This document shows positions 8,066 to 17,339 of a stretch of 22,424 nucleotides of DNA, one piece after another. Positions within the stretch are counted from its first letter, which is position 1. Every line of letters begins with the position of its first letter. Below the pieces are notes generated by a model. It did no database searches. It had not been told where the DNA came from and saw only the letters and a list, made by a program, of their open reading frames with translations. The stretch comes from DASRRB01 sp036732755 (GTDB taxonomy: Bacteria; Planctomycetota; B15-G4; SIAN01): contig DAINBU010000079.1 in assembly GCA_036732755.1 (NCBI GenBank), forward strand, positions 1 to 22,424, read 5' to 3'. The translations under genes were made by a program, and so were the position numbers.

Positions 8066-10398
8066 TCATGTCGCGTGCGTCCCGATCCAGCGCGAGCCCA
8101 CGATGACGGCCGCGTTGTAGACGACGTGCGTCACGATCGGACCGAGCAGCATCCCGCCGCGCGCATAGACGAACGCGGTCGCGAGCCCGAGCAGGAAGAC
8201 GGTCGGCGCCGAGAGCATCGGGTGAACCACGGCGAAGATCAGCGCGCTGCCGAGCGCCGCGCGCCGGAAGCCCCACTGCCGCTCGAGCCCGCCGAAGACG
8301 AGGCCGCGGAAGATGTACTCCTCGCAGAGCGGCGCGGCGACCACCGCGAGCAGGACGAGCCAGCCGAGGTCGTCGCCCCGGAAGAGCCCGAGCTCGCCGC
8401 GCGTCACGACGCCCGCCTCCTTCACGAGCCACTGCGCCGCGAGGGCGACGGCGCCGACCGCCGCGCCCGCGCCGACGCCGAGCGCGACCGCGCGCCCCGC
8501 CCTGGTCCCGAAGAGCCGCGGCACGCGCCCCGCCTCGAAGCGCCACAGCCCAGCGATGGAAAGGACACATGCAACGACGCCGGCGATCGCGTAGGCGAAG
8601 AAGTACCGCGCGGACGCGTCGATCAGCGTCGTCGCGCGCAGCAAGAGCTCGATCAGCCCCTGCAGCACGAAGAAGACCAGCGCGGCGCCGAGCCCGTCGG
8701 CGAGCGAGAGCTTGCGCGGCACCGGCGACCACGGGTCGAGCAGGTGCGGCAGCGTGTCGGCCGCCTTCTGCCAGAGCGCGACGGTCAGCGCCGCGGTGAG
8801 CGCGGTCGCCCCGAAGCAGCGCCACGGGTCGCCGAGCCCGATCACCGACGTGTAGAGCGCGATCAGGAAGAGCGAGAGGAGCTGCGTCATGCCGAGGCGC
8901 TGGCGCTGCTCGTGGCCCAGGAGCGTGTCGCCGGAGATGACGCCGAGGCTCGTGAAGAGGTAGGCGAACATCGGGACGCCGACCGCGAGCATGCCGAGGC
9001 TCGCGAGCTGCCCGGCCCGGAACTCGGCGAAGTCGACGTGGCCGAGCCCGAGCGCGACGATCGCCGCGGGGTAGATGGCGATCAGCGCCGACCACGTGCG
9101 CGACTTCGCGCGCAGAGCCGCATCGAGCGGCCGCGGGAAGGTCGCCAGCATCCAGAGCGACTCCTGCTCGATCGCGAGCGCGCGCAGGCAGGAGAACTGG
9201 TAGGTGTAGGCCGTGATCCCGAACGCGAAGGCGCAGATCGCCGGCAGCGTGTCGAACTGCGTGACCAGTGCGGTGCGCATGTTCAGGAGCTGGAAGCCGA
9301 CGAAGATCAGCGGGACGAGCATCGCCTGCGAGAGGTAGTTGAAGTCGCGCGAGAGGAGCTTCAGCTCGCGCCGCACGAACGGCGAGAGGCGCGAGGCGCC
9401 GTCCCGCGCGGGCGCCGCGGAGCGCGCGCTCTCGCGCCGGCCGTCGGCGACGACGCCGTCGCGCGTGCTGTGGCGCAGCCATGCCACGACGAGCAGCGCG
9501 GCGGCGAGCGCCTGCGCGAGCGCGCCGGCGCCCTCGGCGAGCGCGAGCGCGCCGCGGCCCGGGCTCCCCGCGTCCGCGAGCGCCCGTACGACGATCCCGG
9601 TCGGCAGCCAGTCGAGCAGCGCTCCCGCCGGCCCCATTCCGAGCGCTGCGTCGGCGAGGGTCTGGCGCGCGCACAGCCCGAAGAAGAGCGTCGCGGTGCC
9701 GACGATCGCGCAGACGCCCTTGAAGTTGCGCAGTCGCGCCTGCGAGACGCGCAGGTGGAGCGTCGCCTCGACGAAGACCGAGAGCGCCGCGCGCAGCAGC
9801 AGCAGCGGCAGCGCGGCCGCGAGGGTCAGCAGCGGCACCGCCCACCAAGGCCCGCCCTCCCATGCGAGCAACACGAACAGCGGCACGAGCCAGAAGAAGC
9901 TGAGCGGCGACAGGAGCGTGCGCGCGACGAGGCGCGCGGTGAAGAGCTCGCCCATCCCGATCGGGAGCGTGGCGAGCCATTCGACGTCCCAGCCGCCGGC
10001 GCTCAGCGTCTCCTGCGAGAGCTCGGTGAAGAGCACGCCCACGAAGAGCAGCAGCGCGAACAGCGCGATCGCTCTCCGCTTCGCGACGTCGGCCGGGACC
10101 ATGGGCTCGGCGGCGTGCGCGTGCGCCGACTCCTGCACGGCGGTCCACTCTTCGATCTGCACGTCGACGCGATGGCGCAGGTCGGAGACGGTCTGCCAGT
10201 GGAGGAACGGCAGCGTCAGCAGTGCGACCATGAAGTAGAGCCACGGCGAGCGCGCCACGTTGCGCGGGCGCGTGCCGGCGCGCGCCGGCTTCGCCGGCAC
10301 GCGGCGCTTCTCCGCGCCGGGCAGCGCGACGAGGCCGCCGCCGCGGTTGCGCCAGCGGCGCCACCAGAGCCGCAGCAGCTTCGCGGTCGTCGCGCGGA

Positions 10399-10402
<4 letters not shown>
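8066..10402 (-). CDS. ABC-2-type permease fused to CPBP intramembrane protease
   Basis: The product is 778 aa from the GTG at 10402-10400, whose last three bases overlap the TGA of the ATPase gene (GTGA), so translation is probably coupled. The N-terminal two thirds are an ABC-2/NatB-like permease with many hydrophobic segments, including FFWLVPLFVLLAW and LSLFLIALYTSVIGL. Residues about 570-778 are a CPBP (Abi, Rce1-type) domain with all the expected motifs: Glu694-Glu695 and Arg699 (CEEYIFRG), Phe723/His727 (FAVVHP) and His759/Asn763 (HVVYNA). The permease should pair with the ATPase encoded just upstream to move an unknown substrate. The protease domain may cut a membrane or exported partner. 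Permease-CPBP fusions are a known architecture; the fusion is seen here within one uninterrupted frame. Confidence 0.9.
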
Positions 10403-11135
<733 letters not shown>

Positions 11136-11139
<4 letters not shown>

Positions 11140-13004
11140 TGCTTGAGCTCGCGCAGCGCGAGCAGCGCCTGCGCCGTCCCGCACGCCGGCCCCATCAGCG
11201 GCATGTCGCAGAAGGCGCCGTCGGCGCGGCGCGCGGCGAGGATCTCGGGCAGCAGGAGCGAACGGTACGGCGCGCGCGCGTCGGCCGGCAGCTCGCGCGC
11301 GGCGGCGGCGGCCGTCCACAGGTCGAAGAGGATCCAGTGCGACCCCTCGCCCTGCGGGCCGCAGTGCATCAGCACGTGGTGGCGCTCGTGGGTGAGGTGC
11401 GCGAGGCGGTCGCGGAACTTCGCGAGCGCGGCGGCGAGGTCGCGCTCGTCGGCGTTGCCGGCGCGCAGCAGCGCGTGGACGCAGAGCGGCCCGCGGAAGA
11501 CGGCGCCGTCGCGCAGCGGGTCGCCCCGCGCGGTGTAGGCGAAGGCACCGTCGTCTCCCTTGCACTTCGCGAGCAGCGCCAGCGCGCCGTCGAGCAGCCC
11601 CTCGTCGAACGGCAGCTCGGCGTCGCGCGCGTCGAGCAGCGCGTGCAGCGCGTAGGCGGTCGTGAAGCTGGTCGAAGGCGTGGCGCCCGGCTCCGCCGCG
11701 AGGCTCTTCCCGGTGATGTAGGTGAAGCCGCCGTCCTTCGCGGCGCAGCCCGCGAGCCCCTCGATCGCGGCGGCGAGCGTCGGCGCGAGCTTCTCCTTCC
11801 TCGCCTCGTCTCCTTCGCTGGCGTGCGCGAGGGCGGAGACCAGCGCCGACCACGCCCACGGCGCGTAGTCGAGCACGCCCGTGTTGAACGGCGTCTGGCG
11901 GCGCGCCGCGACCGCCTTCGCGAGGAACCCGACCGCGCGCTCGAACGTTTCTTGCGCGCGCGGCCGGTCGAGATGGGCGAGCAGCGCCTCGGTGCAGAGC
12001 GCCGAGATCGCGACCGACAGCGCGTCCCACTGCGGGTCGAGGTTCGAGCCGTACTGCACCGGGCTCGCCCAGCTGCCGTCGGCACACTGCGTCTTCACGA
12101 GCCAGTCGGCGCCGTCGGCCGCGGCGCGCTTCGCCTCGGCCGGCGGCAGCGGCGCGGGCGCGACCGGCAGCATCGACTCGACCACCGCGCGCGGCGTGTA
12201 GCGCAGCGTGTCGGGCGGATACGGGAACGCCGCCAGCGCCGCCACGAACTGCTTCATCTCTTCCGTACGCGGGTCCGTCGGGTGGGCCTTCGAAAACGCC
12301 TCGGCCGCGGCGCGCCCGTCGTCGAGGCGGCCGACCTTGATCAGAAAGGCGGTCTCGTCGTAGGCGAGGTCGCTTTCGAGCGCGTCGGCGCCCGGCAGCG
12401 ACTTCGCCGCGACCGTCGCCGCGAGCGCCGCCTCGCCGTCGCGCGCGAGCGCGTGGGCGTGCGCGACCAGCCGCTGCGCCGCCGCGGTCGGGACCGGCTT
12501 CGCGAGCGCGAGCGCGCCGGCGAGGTCGCCGCGCCGCAGGAGCGCGCGCGCCTGCGCCAGCGGCTCCTGGAAGTGCGGCCCCTCCGGCCCCGGCAGCTCG
12601 GGGATCGCCGTGAGCCCCTCGACCAGCACCTCCCACGCGGGCCCCCAGCGGTCGAGCACGACGCGACCGTCGGGCGCGCAGACCAGCAGTGCGGTGCCGA
12701 ACGTGTGCGCGCCGAGGCCGTAGAGCTTGGGCGCGGCGAACGGGACCGCGACGCCCGGTCCGAGCTTGAGCGCGACGTAGCGCTCGTTCACCAGCGCGAT
12801 CACTTCCGGCAACGCGAAATCCCCCGCCGCTTCCATCTCGTCCCAGACGACCGGCCCCTGGAAGAAGGCGTGCGCGAGGATCGGCTTCTTCTCCGCGAGC
12901 GACCGCGCCGCCGCCTCGGACCAGTCCTTCGCCCAGCGGATCGTCTCGGGCGCCGCCTTCGCCTCCTGCAATGCGAGAGCAACGACCATCGCGAGCAGGC
13001 TCAT
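11136..13004 (-). CDS. Secreted thioredoxin-like plus alpha/alpha-toroid (squalene cyclase-like) protein
   Basis: The product is 622 aa from the ATG at 13004, with a short signal peptide (MSLLAMVVALALQEAKA). Residues about 20-130 resemble thioredoxin_7/DUF255-type domains (WAKDWSEAAARSLAEKKPIL, then LVNERYVALKLG) but lack the CxxC active site. Residues about 280-622 carry QW-like toroid repeats: QCADGSW (about 306), AKDGGFTY (about 422), KGDDGAFAY (about 482) and RADGAFCD (about 592). The end, GPACGTAQALLALREL, matches the prenyltransferase/squalene-oxidase-repeat family common in Planctomycetes. No squalene cyclase DXDD motif is visible, so enzymatic activity is doubtful. It is the first gene of the overlapping three-gene unit and probably acts extracytoplasmically with the transporter. 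Confidence 0.85.
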
Positions 13005-13106
13005 GGAAGTGCGGCTCCGGCGTGCGGAGGGGAGGCGGGGCAGGGCAGGCTACCGTCGCGCCATTTCGTGCGTAGCACGCGGCCGTTGCCGACTCGGGAG
13101 AAGGTC
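13005..13106. promoter_or_regulatory. Divergent promoter region with a 13-bp inverted repeat
   Basis: These 102 bp separate the starts of the toroid gene (minus) and the metallopeptidase gene (plus), so both promoters are likely here. An inverted repeat, CGTGC-GTA-GCACG, at 13067-13079 could be an operator or chance in GC-rich DNA. GGGAGAAGG at 13096-13104 is the plus-strand ribosome-binding site. No clear -35/-10 pair is visible. Confidence 0.35.
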
Positions 13107-14654
13107 ATGTCCGGTACGACCGGCGTTGCGCTGCTGTTCGTTTCGTTCGCGCTCGCGACTGCGTCGGGCGGGGCCGCGGACGAACTGCCCGTCGACCCTG
13201 CGAGTCTCCTGCTCTGGAACGAAGCGGTCGGGCTCGTCACCGCGCACGAAGCGGAGATCTGGCCGGGCTACCGGCTCGCCGAGATCCCCGCGCTCGTCAC
13301 GCATCCGAAGGTCGGCGAGATCCTGCTGCGCCATCCGGCGCCGCCGGCCGGGTTCACGAAGATGGACTTCGCGAAGGAGCCGGCGATTCCCGAGGCGCTG
13401 CGCGCCGAGCCGATGTGGATCCGGCGCGGCACGACCGTCTTCGAGATCCCGCAAGAGACGTCGACGAGCCTCGGCGGCGTGACGACGCTGGTCGTGTCGG
13501 ACCGCAAGGCGCTCGCGTCGGCGGACGACGCGTGGTGCCTCGGGACGGTGGTGCACGAGGGGTTCCACGCGTGGGCCGGCACGCGCATGAAGCTGGCGCC
13601 GAGCAACGAGCTCGACCTCTCCGACTTCCCCGACCTCGACCCCGAGGTGAACGCCCACCTCGAGCTCGAGGGGCGCGCGCTCGAGGCGGCGGTGCGCGCC
13701 GAGACGGCGGACGAGGCCGAGGAGCAGCTGGTGCTCTTCCTCGCCGAGCGGCTGCGCAGGCGTGCACGCATGCCGGCCAACGCGATCGCGTGGGAAGACG
13801 GGAACGAGCTGAACGAAGGGCTCGCGACGTACGTCGAGTGGCGCGCCCACGACCTCTGGGGGAAGCAGGGCGTCGGGGCGCCGCTCGCCGCGGCGCTGCC
13901 GAAGCTCGCCGACAAGAAGGTCTTCGCCGAGCGCGGCGAGCAGATCCTCCTGAAGCTGCGCAACCTCGCGCGCGGAACCTTCAGCGTGAACGGCAGCGAG
14001 TTCGGCCCCGCGACGGTGCGCTACCGCGGCTACGACTTCGGCGCGGCGCTCGGGCGCGCGCTCGACCGCGTGGGCGCCGACTGGAAGGGCGAGGTCGCGC
14101 GCGGCGCGACGCTCACCGACCTCTTGCGCGCGGCGCTCGGCGCGCCGGCCGACGCGGAGCTCGCGGAGCGGGCGGACGCCTTCGAGAAGGAGGCGGGCTA
14201 CGCGGCGCTCGTGCTGGCGAAACAGGCGAAGGCGAAGGACGCGCTCGCCGAACGCGAGCGGCGCATCGCCACCGTCACGGCCGGCGCCGGCACGCGCGTC
14301 GTCCTCGACTTCGGCGAGCTGTCGAAGAGCGGGACGGTCTCACCCACGAGCTACACGCCGTTCGGGATCCTCCACGTCGACGACCATCGCCGGATGTTCT
14401 TCATGGTGCCGGTGAGCTTCGTCTTCGGCGCCGTCCGCATCCAGACGCCGGAGAGCCCCGGCGTGATCGTCGACGAGAGCGCGCGCACGCTCACGACGCG
14501 CGTCGCGCTCGCGCCCGAGGCGCTGATCGAAGCGGTCACGAAGTCGGACGGCCACGAGCTCGCGGCGGCGGGGCTCAGGATCGACGCGCCGCACGCGACC
14601 GCGACGGCGGACGGGGAGAACGCGATCCGCATCGCGCTGACGGGCGTGCGGTGA
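13107..14654 (+). CDS. Secreted HExxH zinc metallopeptidase-like protein
   Basis: The product is 515 aa from the ATG at 13107, with GGGAGAAGG just upstream and a signal peptide (TGVALLFVSFALATASGGAA). The frame continues upstream but becomes antisense to the toroid gene. His150, Glu151 and His154 form a gluzincin-type HEGFH motif (TVVHEGFHAWAG). Glu237 in NELNEGLATYVEW is the natural third zinc ligand. The spacing of about 83 residues between them, with a charged helix between, is long for classic families. A beta-rich C-terminal domain (about 395-515) follows. The expected role is zinc-dependent hydrolysis of a peptide outside the cytoplasm; the substrate is unknown. It is divergent from the toroid/ABC unit and may be regulated with it through the shared intergenic region. 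Confidence 0.85.
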   Translation: MSGTTGVALLFVSFALATASGGAADELPVDPASLLLWNEAVGLVTAHEAEIWPGYRLAEIPALVTHPKVGEILLRHPAPPAGFTKMDFAKEPAIPEALRAEPMWIRRGTTVFEIPQETSTSLGGVTTLVVSDRKALASADDAWCLGTVVHEGFHAWAGTRMKLAPSNELDLSDFPDLDPEVNAHLELEGRALEAAVRAETADEAEEQLVLFLAERLRRRARMPANAIAWEDGNELNEGLATYVEWRAHDLWGKQGVGAPLAAALPKLADKKVFAERGEQILLKLRNLARGTFSVNGSEFGPATVRYRGYDFGAALGRALDRVGADWKGEVARGATLTDLLRAALGAPADAELAERADAFEKEAGYAALVLAKQAKAKDALAERERRIATVTAGAGTRVVLDFGELSKSGTVSPTSYTPFGILHVDDHRRMFFMVPVSFVFGAVRIQTPESPGVIVDESARTLTTRVALAPEALIEAVTKSDGHELAAAGLRIDAPHATATADGENAIRIALTGVR

Positions 14655-14660
14655 GTTTCG

Positions 14661-14861
14661 TCAGTCGAGCTCGAGCTGGGTCAGCGCGGCGGTCGTGCTC
14701 GGACAGGCCTTGGCGAGCTCGGCCTCGAGGTCGCCCTTCTTCACCCTCTCCGCGCACGCGTCGGAACAGAAGAGCGCCCCGAACCCTGTGCGCGTGACGC
14801 CGCCCCGGCGCCCGGTGTCACCGGCGGGCGCGGTTAGAGTCCGACCCCTTCGAGGGGACAC
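14661..14861 (-). CDS. Small Cys-containing protein, possible zinc finger, start uncertain
   Basis: The frame ends in TGA at 14663-14661, 6 bp from the convergent metallopeptidase stop. The last 45 or so codons (TGFGALFCSDACAERVKK, then DLEAELAKACPSTTAALTQ) have the codon pattern and composition of a real protein. FCSDAC resembles the CxxxC part of short treble-clef or TRASH-type metal-binding proteins, but the usual first Cys pair is absent. The GTG at 14861 gives 66 aa with no ribosome-binding site. That start would overlap the recQ upstream region, including its possible promoter. It could be a real small cytoplasmic protein, the decayed 3' end of a larger gene, or a chance frame. Confidence 0.4.
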   Translation of the reverse strand: MSPRRGRTLTAPAGDTGRRGGVTRTGFGALFCSDACAERVKKGDLEAELAKACPSTTAALTQLELD

Positions 14862-14875
14862 GGACGGAGAGGCGC

Positions 14876-16744
14876 TTGGGGACGGCGGTCGGGGAAGCCG
14901 GGGTCGCGCGACTGCGCGAGGTGGTCCAGAAGGTCTGGGGCTTCCCGACGCTGCGCGCGCTGCAGGCCGAGGCGATGGCGGCGGCCCTCGAAGGGCGCGA
15001 CGCCCTCGTCGTGATGGCGACCGGCGGCGGCAAGAGCCTCTGCTTCCAGGCACCGGCGCTGCTGCGCGGCGGCTTCACCGCGGTCGTGAGCCCCCTCATC
15101 TCCTTGATGAAGGACCAGATCGACGGCCTCACGGAGATGGGCGTCCCCGCCGGGATGCTGACCAGCGCGCAGGAGCCCGAGGAGCGCCGTCGCGTCCGCG
15201 CCGACCTGCTCGCGGGGAAGCTGAAGCTCGTCTACGTCGCGCCGGAACGATTGATGTTGGAGGGGTTCGTCGACGACCTGGTCGGCGCGGGTCTCTCCGG
15301 CCTCGTGATCGACGAGGCGCACTGCATCAGCCACTGGGGCCACGACTTCCGGCCCGAGTACCGCCAGCTGGGCGAGCTGCGCAAGCGCTTCCCCGACCTG
15401 CCGATCCAGGCCTTCACCGCGACCGCGCCGCCCGCGCTGCGCGACGACGTCGTGAAGCAGCTCGGCCTGCGCGACCCGGCGCTCCTGATCGGCAGCTGCG
15501 ACCGGCCCAACCTCACCTACCGCTTCCATCCGCGCGGCGACTTCCTCGCGCAGTGCCTCGGCGTGGTGCGCCGCCATCCCGACGAGGCGGGCATCGTCTA
15601 CTGCCTGCGCCGCAAGGACGCCGAGCAGTGGGCGGCCGAGCTCGCGAAGGCGGGCGTGCGCGCCGTCCCCTACCACGCCGGCCTCGACGCGGAGACGCGC
15701 CACCAGAACCAGGAGCTCTTCCTCAACGAGGACGTCGACGTCGTCGTCGCGACGGTCGCGTTCGGGATGGGGATCGATCGCGCCGACGTGCGCTACGTCG
15801 TGCACGCCAACCTCCCCAAGGGCGTCGCGCAGTACATGCAGGAGAGCGGGCGCGCCGGCCGCGACGGGCTGCCGGCCGAGTGCGTGCTCTTCTGGTCGGC
15901 GGCCGACTGGCACGGCTGGAAGTCGATGCTCGAGGGCGAGGAGGCTCCGGGCGCGCTCGAACGCATCTCCGAGATGCTCGCCTTCGCGGGCGGCGCGACC
16001 TGCCGCCACCGCTTCCTCGTCGAGCACTTCGGGGAGCCCCATGACGGGACGAAGTGTGGAGCGTGCGACGTCTGCCTCGACGAGCTCGCGCGCGCGCCCG
16101 ACGGACTCGTCATCGCGCAGAAGATCCTCTCCTGCATCGTCCGCTGCGAGCAGCGCTTCGGCGCGGCGCACGTCGCCGACGTGCTGCGCGGCGCCGACTC
16201 GGAGCGCGTGCGCAACTACGGCCACGACCAGCTCTCGACCTTCGGCCTGCTGAAGGAGAACTCGAGCCGGGAGATCCGCCACTGGATCGACCAGCTCGTC
16301 GCGAGCGGCGCGATCGCGGTCGCCGACGGCGACTATCCAACGCTGTCCGTCACCGCGAGCGGGCGCGAGACGCTGCGCGGCGCGCGCGAGCCGGTCCTCT
16401 TCGCGCTGCCGAAGGCCGCGAAGGCGAGCAAGAAGAGCCTCGCGCGTCTCGCCTACGACACCGAAGGACTGCCGCTCGACGAGGCGCTCTTCGAGGAGCT
16501 GCGCAAGCTGCGCCGGACCCTCGCCCACGCGCGCGGCGTCCCGCCCTACGTCATCTTCAACGACCGCACGCTCGCCGAGCTCGCGGCCCGCAAGCCTTCG
16601 ACGCCCGAGCAGTTCCGGTCGGTGAAGGGGGTCGGTGACAAGAAGGCGGCCGAGCTCGGCCCCGCCTTCCTCCAGGCGATCGCCGACCACGCCGCCGCCC
16701 GTCCCGGGACCTCTCCCGCCGAAGAAACCTCCGGGAACTCCTGA
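14876..16744 (+). CDS. recQ: ATP-dependent DNA helicase RecQ
   Basis: The product is 622 aa from a TTG start with GGAGAGG about 4 nt upstream. It unwinds DNA 3' to 5' in recombination and replication-fork repair. All expected parts are present: the DEAD/DEAH core with Walker A ATGGGKS (Lys53), the DEAH box in VIDEAHCISHWGHDF (146-149), motif TATAPP, and motif VI in QESGRAGRDG. The zinc-binding RecQ C-terminal domain has Cys376, Cys394, Cys397 and Cys400. A winged helix follows, then an HRDC domain near residues 540-608 (LFEELRKLRRTLAHARGVPP). Length matches bacterial RecQ (about 600 aa). Neighbours are unrelated, so it is probably an independent housekeeping gene. Nothing suggests a defence role. 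Confidence 0.97.
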   Translation: MGTAVGEAGVARLREVVQKVWGFPTLRALQAEAMAAALEGRDALVVMATGGGKSLCFQAPALLRGGFTAVVSPLISLMKDQIDGLTEMGVPAGMLTSAQEPEERRRVRADLLAGKLKLVYVAPERLMLEGFVDDLVGAGLSGLVIDEAHCISHWGHDFRPEYRQLGELRKRFPDLPIQAFTATAPPALRDDVVKQLGLRDPALLIGSCDRPNLTYRFHPRGDFLAQCLGVVRRHPDEAGIVYCLRRKDAEQWAAELAKAGVRAVPYHAGLDAETRHQNQELFLNEDVDVVVATVAFGMGIDRADVRYVVHANLPKGVAQYMQESGRAGRDGLPAECVLFWSAADWHGWKSMLEGEEAPGALERISEMLAFAGGATCRHRFLVEHFGEPHDGTKCGACDVCLDELARAPDGLVIAQKILSCIVRCEQRFGAAHVADVLRGADSERVRNYGHDQLSTFGLLKENSSREIRHWIDQLVASGAIAVADGDYPTLSVTASGRETLRGAREPVLFALPKAAKASKKSLARLAYDTEGLPLDEALFEELRKLRRTLAHARGVPPYVIFNDRTLAELAARKPSTPEQFRSVKGVGDKKAAELGPAFLQAIADHAAARPGTSPAEETSGNS

Positions 16745-16761
16745 AGTCGGCCCCCGAAACT

Positions 16762-16783
16762 GCCGAAAACAGCGGGTTTTGGC
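16762..16783 (+). terminator. Imperfect hairpin after recQ, candidate terminator
   Basis: GCCGAAAAC-AGCGG-GTTTTGGC can fold into a stem of GCC/GGC and AAAAC/GTTTT with one bulged G. It lies 18 bp after the recQ stop. No clear U tract follows, so intrinsic termination is uncertain. The rest of the 165-bp gap to the next gene shows nothing recognisable. Confidence 0.3.
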
Positions 16784-16909
16784 GGAAGTCGGACTGCCCG
16801 TCCGGGCGAAAGGAGCGACATCGAGGGTCGCTCCGACCTTCCCGCTCGCCGCGCTGCGCGACGAGGCGGCCAGGCCCCCGGCGTCGGCCCTCCCCAGGGA
16901 GGCAGTCGC

Positions 16910-17266
16910 ATGCTGAAGGCAGCTGTGCTGGCGCTGCTCTCCTGCCTGGCGTGGAGTCCGACGGCGGACCCCGCGACGACAGGAGCGCCCGAGGTCGTCG
17001 CCCGCGTGTGCCGCGCGGGTCAGGAGGTCGCCGCCGTCATCGCGGTGCCGGGGGTGCGTTCGCTCCTGCTCACGGCGAGCGGCACGGGCGGCGGCACGAC
17101 GGCGCCGACGCCGGAACAGGTCCTCACCACCACGGTGCAGGACCCGTCCCATCCCGGCGAGCCGTGGGTCGTGACGACGTATCGGCGCCCCGACGAGTCG
17201 TTCGAGGCGTTCATCCGCCGTCACAAGGACATGATCGAAGCGGTGAGGAAAGCCCTGGCGGATTGA
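16910..17266 (+). CDS. Small secreted hypothetical protein
   Basis: The product is 118 aa from the ATG at 16910, with GGGAGG about 7 nt upstream. The N-terminus (MLKAAVLALLSCLAWSPTAD) is a signal peptide. The mature part is about 95 aa and ends in a charged helix (DESFEAFIRRHKDMIEAVRK). A single Cys (AARVCRAGQE-like context, residue 34) remains after cleavage. I recognise no family or catalytic motif. It lies between recQ and the Ser/Thr kinase with gaps of 165 and 73 bp on the same strand, so it could be independent or read with the kinase. Function is unknown. Confidence 0.7.
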   Translation: MLKAAVLALLSCLAWSPTADPATTGAPEVVARVCRAGQEVAAVIAVPGVRSLLLTASGTGGGTTAPTPEQVLTTTVQDPSHPGEPWVVTTYRRPDESFEAFIRRHKDMIEAVRKALAD

Positions 17267-17339
17267 CGCGCAAGCGTCCCGCCGCGCCGATCCGCACGCG
17301 GTAGTCTGTCGCGCGTCCGCACCTTCGTCGGGGAAGACG

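Noticed and set aside
11140..12636. Upstream extension of the ABC ATPase frame
   Set aside because: This part is antisense-phase to, and overlaps, the toroid gene on the same strand in another frame. The ATPase fold starts at the TTG at 11139.
14876..16744. RecQ as part of a defence system
   Set aside because: It has the standard housekeeping domain order, is not fused, and has no nuclease, methylase or toxin beside it.
14834..17224. A 796-residue minus-strand open frame
   Set aside because: It is antisense to recQ, whose motifs are complete, and has no domain features.
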